Source of the DNA: Bradyrhizobium campsiandrae
GTDB lineage: Bacteria > Pseudomonadota > Alphaproteobacteria > Rhizobiales > Xanthobacteraceae
Assembly: GCF_014529705.1 (NCBI RefSeq)
Contig: NZ_JAANIH010000022.1
Coordinates: 62,001-126,000 of the forward strand
Length of the DNA stretch: 64,000 bases
Direction of reading: 5' to 3'
The notes under the pieces are model-generated. The model was not told where the DNA came from. It saw only the letters and a list, made by a program, of their open reading frames with translations, and ran no database searches. Shown one piece after another: positions 8,755 through 16,797 of the stretch; positions within the stretch are counted from its first letter, which is position 1, and every line of letters begins with the position of its first letter. The translations under genes and the position numbers were made by a program.

Positions 8755-8770
8755 CGCAAGAACCATGCCA
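8755..8770 (-). promoter_or_regulatory. Sigma-54 (RpoN) type promoter for the urt-ure operon
   Basis: On the minus strand the 16 bases read TGGCAT-N5-TTGCG. Against the consensus TGGCAC-N5-TTGCA/T this keeps GG and GC with exactly ten bases between them. The predicted start of transcription lies near 8744, about 65 bases above the urtA ATG at 8678. RpoN promoters are the usual way nitrogen-scavenging genes are put under NtrC. I found no perfect upstream NtrC dyad, only weak half-sites. Confidence 0.7.
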
Positions 8771-8845
8771 TGGCCTGGGCACCTGCCAAGTGATTGGTCA
8801 ACCTCGATAATTTTGCCGCAATCCAAGTATTGCCACGGCCCGATC

Positions 8846-8860
8846 GCTCAAAATTTGAGC
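8846..8860. promoter_or_regulatory. Perfect inverted repeat, possible operator or activator site
   Basis: GCTCAAA-A-TTTGAGC, a 7-bp perfect dyad with one central base, in an AT-rich patch about 75 bp above the predicted sigma-54 promoter. A further TTGAGC occurs at 8909-8914. The spacing would suit an enhancer-type site for urtA or an operator for the divergent helicase gene. The binding protein is unknown. Confidence 0.4.
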
Positions 8861-9199
8861 AATAAAAATGTATGCTTCTTTGGCAGACAGTTTATTTTCT
8901 GAGCAAAATTGAGCTATTGGCTAAAATTCCGGCATAACTATTTTTGCACCGCAATCGACGCCAGTGAGGGGCTTGCCTTGAAAGCGCCCCGACAATGTTC
9001 CATATAGCGGTGGAGATCGCTCGCGAATCGAACGATCGTTGCGAGCCGCGTGTTCTTAAGCCCCTACGGGCCTCTGGCTTGCCCCATATCTCCCAAGCCA
9101 TCCGACACCCCAAACACGCAGGTGTCTTCTCGACACCCTTTTGCGCGCGCCGCGCTGATTGCGTCGGCCGACCGCATGCGACATGGAAAGATCCATCTT

Positions 9200-10732
<1,533 letters not shown>

Positions 10733-10755
10733 CCGTCCACGACCTGGAGAAATTC

Positions 10756-11043
10756 ATGGCTAAGGAAGAGCTGATCCAGTTCGAAGGACTGGTCACCGAA
10801 ATCCTCCCCGACGCGCGCTACCGCGTGCAGCTCGATGCCGGGCACGAGATCGTCGCCTACACCGCCGGCAAGATGAAGAAGAACCGCATCAAGACGCTGG
10901 CAGGAGATCGCGTGACGGTGGAAATGTCGCCTTATGACCTCGAAAAGGGCCGGCTGATTTTCCGCCACAAGGACGAACGTCCCAGCGCGGCGGGTGGACC
11001 GCCGCGGCCGGGACAGCGCGGTGGCCAGTTCCGTCGCCGTTAA
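10756..11043 (+). CDS. infA: Translation initiation factor IF-1
   Basis: 95 residues; S1/OB-fold protein that binds the ribosomal A site during initiation. The core MAKEELIQFEGLVTEILPD...AGKMKKNRIKTLAGDRVTVEMSPYDLEKGRLIFR is typical. The ordinary protein ends there (~72 residues), but this one adds about 20 residues rich in Gly, Pro and Arg ending in RRR. The ribosome site GGAGA is eight bases before the ATG. It sits directly behind a DEAD-box helicase and ahead of a cold-shock gene. Alphaproteobacteria of this group can carry several infA copies, so this may be an accessory or cold-linked copy. Confidence 0.93.
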   Translation: MAKEELIQFEGLVTEILPDARYRVQLDAGHEIVAYTAGKMKKNRIKTLAGDRVTVEMSPYDLEKGRLIFRHKDERPSAAGGPPRPGQRGGQFRRR

Positions 11044-11050
11044 CGGCTTC

Positions 11051-11120
11051 TGCCGCGCGCATGCGCGGCAATAAAATGCTGACCTGTATACTGATCCGCC
11101 GTGCGCATCACGGCGGATCA
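11051..11120 (+). terminator. Two consecutive hairpins after infA
   Basis: First hairpin 11051-11070: 8-bp stem TGCCGCGC/GCGCGGCA with a GCAT loop, 8 bases after the infA stop. Second hairpin 11092-11120: perfect 12-bp stem (TGATCCGCCGTG) with a CGCAT loop. Neither is followed by a T-run on the plus strand (the second is followed by A residues). They may therefore be mRNA 3' end stabilisers or repeat relics and not classic intrinsic terminators. Confidence 0.5.
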
Positions 11121-11311
11121 AAAAATCGTGCGCGTCAGGATTGTTTTGATGCCTTGTTTCTCATAAAATCTGTTCATCGATTTTCGGCCGGACGACATTA
11201 GCATCCACCGGTACAGCCGGTTCAGACACGCTGACGACCCTTCCAAAAATTCGATCTAACCGGCCTGCGCAAGCGGGCTCTTACATTGTGTATCTGAGAA
11301 GGGACTACCCC

Positions 11312-11524
11312 GTGAGCATGGGAACCGTGAAGTGGTTTAACGCGACCAAGGGCTATGGCTTCATCCAGCCCGATGACGGCGGCAAGGACGTGTTCGTTCA
11401 CATCAGCGCCGTCGAGCGCGCCGGCCTCGGCTCGCTGCGCGAAGGCCAGAAGATCTCCTACGAGATCGTCGCCGATCGCCGGTCCGGCAAGTCGGCTGCT
11501 GACAACCTGCGCGACGCAGGCTGA
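11312..11524 (+). CDS. Cold-shock protein, CspA family
   Basis: 70 residues, a single OB-fold cold-shock domain that binds single-stranded RNA/DNA. RNP-1 like KGYGFI and RNP-2 like VFVHIS motifs are present, with the normal GTVKWFN opening. The start is read as GTG at 11312 (M-S-M-G-T-V-K), which has GAGAAGGGA about 8 bases upstream; the ATG at 11318 would lose two residues. About 190 bp of leader lie between the upstream hairpins and the start, in keeping with the long structured leaders of cold-shock mRNAs. A clear terminator follows. Confidence 0.95.
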   Translation: MSMGTVKWFNATKGYGFIQPDDGGKDVFVHISAVERAGLGSLREGQKISYEIVADRRSGKSAADNLRDAG

Positions 11525-11576
11525 GTCCTACGGGCTTTCGGCCTGGAGCACTTCAAACGGACGAACCAAACGAAAG

Positions 11577-11602
11577 GGCCGTGCGCATGCACGGCCTTTT
11601 TT
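11577..11602 (+). terminator. Rho-independent terminator of the cold-shock gene
   Basis: 8-bp stem GGCCGTGC/GCACGGCC with a GCAT loop, followed immediately by six T residues. It begins 52 bases after the stop codon. Confidence 0.85.
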
Positions 11603-11661
11603 ATTCCGGGTCGCACCGGCATCGCCGAGACGGCTCGACGATGCGCCGCCGAAACGCGATT

Positions 11662-12285
11662 TCAGCAAGACGACGGCACGCCGTTGTAAGCGATACAGGC
11701 GACCTGGCGCGGTCGCGTGTAGGAAACATCGCTCAGCGTTATAGCCGACTTTAGAACGTACATGACGGAAGGCGTGTACACGTAGCTCACCTGGCTGAAG
11801 ATGAGGTACGTCGACGGCAGCAGGAGCGTCGACGGAATCATCGAGGTCACCGTGGTACCGGCCGACAGCGACGGAGGCGGTGTTGTCAACGTCGCCTGCG
11901 TCGCTCCGCTCGAAATGATGGCCGACTTGCTCCATTGAATCTTGGCGATGCTGTTCGCGTCGATATAGATCTGAACAAGGGTGCCGGTCACGAGCGTGCT
12001 GTCGTAGGGCGAAATGATCGCCATGCTCGCGGTGAACGTGTTCTGGAGATTGATGTCGGTCACCGTCCCGGCGGACTGCGACGTCAAATCGGACAGCGTT
12101 CGCGCAATCAGCGTGACCTTGCGATCGATCGCGACCGCAGATGAGAACTCGACGGTGCCGAAGAACATCACGAGCATCAGCGGCACGATAACTGCAAATT
12201 CCGTGGCGGCGAGCGCTCTGCTATCGGCAAGAAATTCGCTTGCAGAGGTTCGGCCGGCTCGCAAGATTTTCCCAATCGCCTGCAT
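11662..12285 (-). CDS. TadE/TadG-like pilus assembly protein
   Basis: 207 residues. One N-terminal membrane segment preceded by the TadE-family charged stretch: LAATEFAVIVPLMLVMFFG (about residues 24-42), with the Glu typical of pseudopilins. The rest is a predicted extracytoplasmic domain rich in Ser/Thr and beta strands, ending in a Cys pair. TadE/TadF/TadG are minor pilins or anchors of the Flp pilus. The open frame extends upstream, but the ATG at 12285 (MQAIGKIL) gives the family-like N terminus. It lies 14 bp below the other TadE-like gene, so the two form an operon. Confidence 0.82.
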   Translation of the reverse strand: MQAIGKILRAGRTSASEFLADSRALAATEFAVIVPLMLVMFFGTVEFSSAVAIDRKVTLIARTLSDLTSQSAGTVTDINLQNTFTASMAIISPYDSTLVTGTLVQIYIDANSIAKIQWSKSAIISSGATQATLTTPPPSLSAGTTVTSMIPSTLLLPSTYLIFSQVSYVYTPSVMYVLKSAITLSDVSYTRPRQVACIAYNGVPSSC

Positions 12286-12299
12286 GGTTTGTTCAAATC

Positions 12300-12878
12300 C
12301 TAATAAGGCTCGTTCTGGAATGCCGCCGTCGCAACGAGAAGGCGCGTGTTGTTGCTGGCACTGCAGGCCAGATTGTAACCAAGCCCAGTCACAAACAGCG
12401 GCCACTTGTAGTAGAGCCGCACCACGACGGGCTGCCCGGAAGTCCCGGGATTGTACCCCATATTGGTGCTGTCGAAGTTGCAGGCGTTGAAGTTGGCAAG
12501 ACTTATTGCGCTAAATGAACTGTAGCTTTCGACGTCGACAACGAGGCTGTTGCAGTCGAACAGCGCGGGTATTTGGCTGCAAACATAAGTCTTGAACGTC
12601 GCCTGGGTGCACGGCGTACTCACCGAGTTGACCGCACAGCTGGCCACCGAGCCGGACTGCGCCTGGCCGGTCAACACCACGCGCGCCGAGTTCTGTGCGA
12701 CGGTCTCCAGCACCTGGCTCGCAAAGAACATCAACGCGGTCTCGATGATGGCAAACAGCAGCGCGAAGAAGACCGGCGCGACCAGCGCGAACTCGACCGC
12801 TGCGGAGCCACGGCGATTGCCGCGGAACCGGAGCAGCGCAGTCCGGAGCGTGAACCTCGAAGGTGCAGGCGATGGCAT
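12300..12878 (-). CDS. TadE-like pseudopilin
   Basis: 192 residues. After a basic N terminus comes the TadE signature RGSAAVEFALVAPVFFALLF (about residues 23-42), one membrane helix, then an extracytoplasmic domain with several cysteines. Known role of the family: minor component of the Flp/Tad pilus, processed by a CpaA-type peptidase. I chose the ATG at 12878 because GGGGAAA stands upstream at a usable distance; an in-frame ATG at 12908 is possible. A CtrA-type box lies about 100 bp upstream. Confidence 0.85.
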   Translation of the reverse strand: MPSPAPSRFTLRTALLRFRGNRRGSAAVEFALVAPVFFALLFAIIETALMFFASQVLETVAQNSARVVLTGQAQSGSVASCAVNSVSTPCTQATFKTYVCSQIPALFDCNSLVVDVESYSSFSAISLANFNACNFDSTNMGYNPGTSGQPVVVRLYYKWPLFVTGLGYNLACSASNNTRLLVATAAFQNEPY

Positions 12879-12978
12879 CGCGTCAATTTCCCCAGCGGCG
12901 ACGATCATTTGCGACGATCAGTACCGGAAACTGATTGTTTAAGTGTTTCAGGCCATGCGCACCGGCCGGGCCGAGTCG

Positions 12979-12994
12979 TTAAGAACGAGTTAAC
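12979..12994. promoter_or_regulatory. CtrA-type box upstream of the tadE-like genes
   Basis: TTAA-N7-TTAAC, an exact fit to the alphaproteobacterial CtrA consensus, and the reverse strand also reads TTAA-N7-TTAAC. It lies 101 bp before the ATG of the TadE-like gene at 12878. CtrA controls pilus genes in Caulobacter, so cell-cycle control of this pilus is plausible but inferred. Confidence 0.6.
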
Positions 12995-13094
12995 CACTCA
13001 GAGCCGCGGACCCAGGAAGAAGGCAAACCGGCAGCCCACGACGATGCCGGGCGGGACCGGATGGTCCCGCCCGTTGGCCTCACGGCCGATCTTG

Positions 13095-13595
13095 CTAGTT
13101 CGTCTTGGCAGGCGCCGCGCTGGCGGTGCCGCTGGCGTTGCTGTTCAGCGAACCGGCTTGATTCATCGTGTTGTTGAAGTATTGGTCGCTGTCGCCGAGC
13201 GTGACGCGACGCTGGCAGAGCGGCATGCAGCTGTAGGACTCCCGCTCTATTCCCCGATAGACGGTGACGAGCCGGTCGCTCGGGCCCTCGACCTGGATCT
13301 GCCGATCGATCAGGATCTCGCCGCCGCGATCGAGGGCAATGAAGTTGGTGGCACCGTAGCCTTTGCCTGTGACCACGATCATGCCGCCGGGCTGAAGCGT
13401 GACGTCGGCGATCAGGGGATTGCCGACCACGATCGTCGCGACCTTGCCGGGCAGCCGCACCAGCTTGGCCTGGTCGACATTCACGGCAATGGTATCGACG
13501 GTGGGCTCGGCGAGGCCAATGGAAGGCGAAGCCAGCACAGCGGCTGCAGCCAGAAGACAGATGCGCCCATGACGGCGCAGGAACTCGTTACGCAT
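13095..13595 (-). CDS. Free-standing pilus/secretin N-terminal domain protein
   Basis: 166 residues. Signal peptide at about 1-30 (ICLLAAAAVLASPSIGLA). The mature protein is almost only the pilus-secretin N-terminal domain: NVDQAKLVRLPGKVATIVVGNP...ADVTLQ...GYGATNFIALD. This resembles the first part of the CpaC encoded at 16798-18273 (VGKAIVIDLPRDIKDVLVADP...GQTNIVFFD). No secretin ring domain follows. Instead there is a short Ser/Asn/Ala-rich tail after a CMPLC pair. It could be a periplasmic partner of the secretin. Start at the ATG at 13595, with GGGGTAAGAG just before it. Confidence 0.8.
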   Translation of the reverse strand: MRNEFLRRHGRICLLAAAAVLASPSIGLAEPTVDTIAVNVDQAKLVRLPGKVATIVVGNPLIADVTLQPGGMIVVTGKGYGATNFIALDRGGEILIDRQIQVEGPSDRLVTVYRGIERESYSCMPLCQRRVTLGDSDQYFNNTMNQAGSLNSNASGTASAAPAKTN

Positions 13596-13745
13596 ACTCT
13601 TACCCCGGGACGTCACAAACCGGCATAATCAATCAGGAAGCGGAGCCGGCGCCCGACCCGGTTAACCTGCCTGTAATTCGTGAACGTTCCGCAAATTCGC
13701 CGACTATTGTTCTAACGGACCGGCAATTTGTCGGCGCGCGGTGCC

Positions 13746-14576
13746 TCAGCGCCGGAATGGATAGGCAAGCTGGCCGGGGAATTCCTTCGGCATGGTCGCT
13801 TCGTCCTTGCCGTAATCCTGCGGCAGTTGTCCCACCGGCATTCGGAAGGTACCGAACAGCACATCCCAGATCGGGAAAGTGCCGGCGAAATTGGTGTCGC
13901 CCCCCTCTTCCAGCGGCGTGTGGTGCCAGCGGTGAAATACCGGCGTCGCCAGCACGTATCGGAACGGCCCGAAAGTCCAGTTCAGGTTGGCGTGCACGAA
14001 GGCCGAATGGAAGGTCGTGAACGGACCGACCCAGATCATCACGTTCGGCGAAATACCGGCCATCAGCAGCACGACGTCGACGCCGATCGTGCCGAGCATC
14101 AGATTCACCGGATGGAATCGCGCCGCCGAGATCCAGCTGATCTCCTCCGAAGAGTGATGGACCGCATGGTATTTCCAGAACTCGCCGCCATGGAACAGCC
14201 GATGCAGCCAGTACAGCATGAAGTCGGACGCTACCAGAAACAGCGCGGCCTGCATCCAGAGCGGCAGTTGCGACAGCGGACCATGGCCGTTGTCGTAGAA
14301 GGCGATCAGCTCGTCGGCGTCGTGAATGTTGAAGACGATGCCCGCGGTAACGATCAGCAGTCCGATCCGCATGGTGCGCGCGAACACCGGAACGAAGAAC
14401 CAGTAGCAGATGTCGGTCACGATCTCGCGCTTGCGCCACCACGACGGACCGGGATTGCACGCCCAGAAATGCTCGAGCACCGTGAACACGACCGCGAGCA
14501 CGAAAGTGACAGGTATCACCTTCTCGATGGTCTCGCCCAGCATCAGGGCGACTTGCATGGGCAGGCTCAACATCAT
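13746..14576 (-). CDS. Sterol desaturase / fatty acid hydroxylase family membrane protein
   Basis: 276 residues, several membrane helices. Carries the histidine clusters of the di-iron integral membrane hydroxylase family: HRLFH (125-129), HAVHH (137-141), an isolated HANLNW, and HRWHH near 217-221. Members hydroxylate or desaturate lipids (sterols, carotenoids, fatty acids). The substrate cannot be told here. It lies between the pilus-domain gene and the flp pilin gene, but nothing in its sequence ties it to the pilus, so it is probably an unrelated neighbour. Confidence 0.85.
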   Translation of the reverse strand: MMLSLPMQVALMLGETIEKVIPVTFVLAVVFTVLEHFWACNPGPSWWRKREIVTDICYWFFVPVFARTMRIGLLIVTAGIVFNIHDADELIAFYDNGHGPLSQLPLWMQAALFLVASDFMLYWLHRLFHGGEFWKYHAVHHSSEEISWISAARFHPVNLMLGTIGVDVVLLMAGISPNVMIWVGPFTTFHSAFVHANLNWTFGPFRYVLATPVFHRWHHTPLEEGGDTNFAGTFPIWDVLFGTFRMPVGQLPQDYGKDEATMPKEFPGQLAYPFRR

Positions 14577-14682
14577 CGTTTCTCTTTCGCGCTGCTGATC
14601 TCTCCTACGCCTACTCCGCGAAATTTAAGGGAGGGTGAAGTTGACGTGCGGTTCGGAACTCGACCGAATTGCAAGGGGCGCC

Positions 14683-14698
14683 TTAAGGCGAAATTCAC
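14683..14698 (+). promoter_or_regulatory. CtrA-like box upstream of the flp pilin gene
   Basis: TTAA-N7-TTCAC, one mismatch to the CtrA consensus TTAA-N7-TTAAC, 133 bp before the pilin ATG at 14831. Taken with the exact box at 12979-12994 it suggests shared control of the two pilus transcripts. Confidence 0.4.
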
Positions 14699-14830
14699 TC
14701 TGGCCAAAACCATCGTGCAAGACCCGGGTTTGAGCGATCGAATTAACCCCGCCGAAAGAGCTCGGCTCACATGGTCGGCGCGTCAAGTCAGCGCCGCACG
14801 TGGCGACCTCACCCAGATGGAGTTTAGTTC

Positions 14831-14995
14831 ATGAAGAACCTGATCGCGCGTTTCGCCAAGGATGAATCCGGCGCCACCGCCATCGAATACGGCCTGATCG
14901 CCGCCGGCATCGCGCTGGCCATCATCACCGTCGTCAACAGCCTCGGCACCACGCTGAACTCCAAGTTCGGTTCGATCAGCACCTCGCTCAAGTAA
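14831..14995 (+). CDS. Flp/Fap-type major pilin
   Basis: 54 residues, typical Flp pilin size: short basic leader, then ESG-ATAIEYGLIAAGIALAI, where the prepilin peptidase cleaves after Gly and Glu+5/Tyr+6 are the conserved Flp motif. One hydrophobic helix makes the pilus core; the tail is polar. It opens the plus-strand pilus genes, with a strong terminator right behind it, so it is probably transcribed mostly alone as the abundant subunit. The gene was too short for automatic ORF listing and was read from the sequence. Confidence 0.95.
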   Translation: MKNLIARFAKDESGATAIEYGLIAAGIALAIITVVNSLGTTLNSKFGSISTSLK

Positions 14996-15019
14996 GCCGA
15001 CCGACAAATGACGGCAAAA

Positions 15020-15047
15020 GCCCCGGACCTCCGGGGCCTTTGTTTTT
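15020..15047 (+). terminator. Rho-independent terminator after flp
   Basis: 7-bp GC stem GCCCCGG/CCGGGGC with an ACCT loop, followed by CTTTGTTTTT. It starts 25 bases after the pilin stop and would separate pilin mRNA from the cpa genes. Confidence 0.85.
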
Positions 15048-15066
15048 CTGAAATGTGCGAGTTCCA

Positions 15067-15213
15067 GTGACGTTGCGTAAGCACAGGACCGATGCCGCGG
15101 TTGCGGCGAACGAGGCGGCGGCGACGCGCATGGACGCGTCGGCCTATTGGGTCTGCCTTGCGCTGCTGCTCGCGGTGGTCACGCTCGCGATGCGCATCGC
15201 CAGCACGTGGTGA
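15067..15213 (+). CDS. Possible small membrane protein between flp and cpaA
   Basis: A GTG-initiated frame of 48 residues ends in a clear hydrophobic helix (YWVCLALLLAVVTLAMRIA, about residues 27-45) with a short basic N terminus. A shorter version from the ATG at 15130 would have 27 residues. There is no strong ribosome site. Placement between the pilin and its peptidase and the transmembrane look argue for a real gene; the small size and weak start argue against. Confidence 0.35.
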   Translation: MTLRKHRTDAAVAANEAAATRMDASAYWVCLALLLAVVTLAMRIASTW

Positions 15214-15336
15214 GACCGGCGGCGTCCGACGACCGGCCCCGAAACAGCTGCGGCCGTTGTCGGTTTGTTTAGCACTGCCCGCTAGCATGCGTCGACGCCC
15301 CGATCCGCCGACAGACCAGGCCTCAAGACGCAGCCC

Positions 15337-15861
15337 ATGATCCTCGACCTCGCGCGCCTCATGCTCTTCCCGGCCCTGATGGCGTTCGCGGCCGCCAGCG
15401 ATCTCTTCACCATGACAATCTCGAATCGCGTGTCGCTGGCGCTGGTCGCAGGTTTCTTCGTGCTCGCCTTTGCCGGTGGCATGGCACCTTACGAGGTGCT
15501 GAGCCATGTCGGCGCCGGCGCGCTGCTCCTGGTCGTCGCCTTCACCTGCTTTGCGATGGGCTGGATGGGAGGCGGCGACGCCAAGGTCGCAGCTTCCGTG
15601 GCGCTCTGGTTCGGCTTCGCTCAATTGATGGACTTCCTGCTCTACGCATCGCTGTTCGGCGGAGCGCTGACGCTGATCCTGCTGCAGTTCCGGCAATGGC
15701 CGCTACCTTACGGACTCGCCGGGCAGGCCTGGCTCGCGCGACTGCACGACAAGCAGACCGGCATTCCCTACGGCATCGCGCTCGCGCTTGGCGCGTTGCT
15801 GGTCTATCCCGAGACCGAATGGGTGAAGGCGATCGACCTCGCTCACCTCGCACTGCGCTGA
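15337..15861 (+). CDS. cpaA: Prepilin peptidase CpaA/TadV
   Basis: 174 residues, polytopic. Aspartate protease of family A24 without the methylase domain, as usual for Tad systems. The two catalytic aspartates are visible: D22 (AASDLFTMTISN) and D81 in GMGGGDAKV-like context (GWMGGGDAKV, 76-84). It cleaves the leader of Flp pilin and the TadE-type pseudopilins in the inner membrane. Start is the ATG at 15337. cpaB follows after 127 bp. Confidence 0.93.
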   Translation: MILDLARLMLFPALMAFAAASDLFTMTISNRVSLALVAGFFVLAFAGGMAPYEVLSHVGAGALLLVVAFTCFAMGWMGGGDAKVAASVALWFGFAQLMDFLLYASLFGGALTLILLQFRQWPLPYGLAGQAWLARLHDKQTGIPYGIALALGALLVYPETEWVKAIDLAHLALR

Positions 15862-15988
15862 ACGCCCTGGATAAACCCGGCGTTAAGGCGATTTAGATAC
15901 GCCTCATTAACCATGCTTTGACGAATAGCTGGTCAACTGCCGATTACGGCGGCGGCAGCGTCGCGGCGTTCTGTGGAAAGTGAAGCGT

Positions 15989-16786
15989 ATGAATAGGGCA
16001 CGCATAGTCGTCCTGACGGTCGCCATCTGCGCCGGCGGTGTCGCCGCGTATCTGGCGAGCAGCTCGGACTCTGCGCCGCCGCCAGCAGCTCCGGTCGCGC
16101 AGCTTCCCACCACCGACGTTCTGGTCGCCAAGAACGACATCGGCCTCGGTCAGACCGTGAAGCCGGAAGACGTGCAGTGGCAGACCTGGCCGACCGCGAC
16201 CGCCAGCGCCACCTTTATCCGTCGTAACGAGCGCCCCGACGGCGCGACCCAGGTCACCGGCTCGATTGCGCGCGCCCCCTTTATCCAGGGCGAGCCGATC
16301 CGCGACCAGAAGCTGGTCAAGGCCGATGGCTCCGGCTTCATGGCCGCGATCCTGCCGTCCGGCATGCGTGCCATCTCCACCGAAATCTCGCCGGAGACCG
16401 GTGCCGGCGGATTCATTCTGCCGAACGACCGCGTCGACGTGATTCTCACACGCCGCCTCAAGAACCCGGACCAGAGCGCCGGCGCGCCCGACATCGTCAA
16501 GTCCGAGATCCTCCTGGTCAACGTTCGCGTGCTGGCCATCGACCAGGCGCCGAAGGAGAAGGACGGCCAGAACGCGGTCATCGGCAAGACCGTGACCCTG
16601 GAGCTCAATCCCGCGCAGACGCAGATACTGTCTTCTGGTCGCCAGGCCGGAACGCTGTCGCTGGCGCTGCGCAGCATTGCCGACGTCAAGATGAGCGAGA
16701 TCACGCTCGATGATGCCGCGCAGAAGCGCGAGGGCGTTTCGATCATTCGCTACGGCGTCCAGAGCCAGGCGTCGAAGGCACAATGA
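15989..16786 (+). CDS. cpaB: Flp pilus assembly protein CpaB
   Basis: 265 residues. One N-terminal signal/anchor (IVVLTVAICAGGVAAYLA), then the SAF-like domain TTDVLVAKNDIGLGQTVKPEDVQWQTWP and the RcpC/CpaB core VDVILTRR. A periplasmic protein that helps the CpaC secretin. Start is the ATG at 15989 with GGAAAG nine bases upstream; a GTG at 15980 is in frame. Its stop overlaps the first possible cpaC ATG. Confidence 0.93.
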   Translation: MNRARIVVLTVAICAGGVAAYLASSSDSAPPPAAPVAQLPTTDVLVAKNDIGLGQTVKPEDVQWQTWPTATASATFIRRNERPDGATQVTGSIARAPFIQGEPIRDQKLVKADGSGFMAAILPSGMRAISTEISPETGAGGFILPNDRVDVILTRRLKNPDQSAGAPDIVKSEILLVNVRVLAIDQAPKEKDGQNAVIGKTVTLELNPAQTQILSSGRQAGTLSLALRSIADVKMSEITLDDAAQKREGVSIIRYGVQSQASKAQ

Positions 16787-16797
16787 GGACAGTCGAT

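Larger units (their letters stand above)
8679..9199. other. Divergent regulatory region between urtA and the helicase gene
   Basis: About 520 bp without a convincing gene. The urtA-proximal part holds the sigma-54 type promoter. The middle is unusually AT-rich (roughly 8845-8945) and holds a perfect inverted repeat at 8846-8860 plus a further TTGAGC at 8909-8914. A TGCACC half-site resembling an NtrC element is at 8945-8950. Short open frames across 8892-9255 have no recognisable features. Confidence 0.6.
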
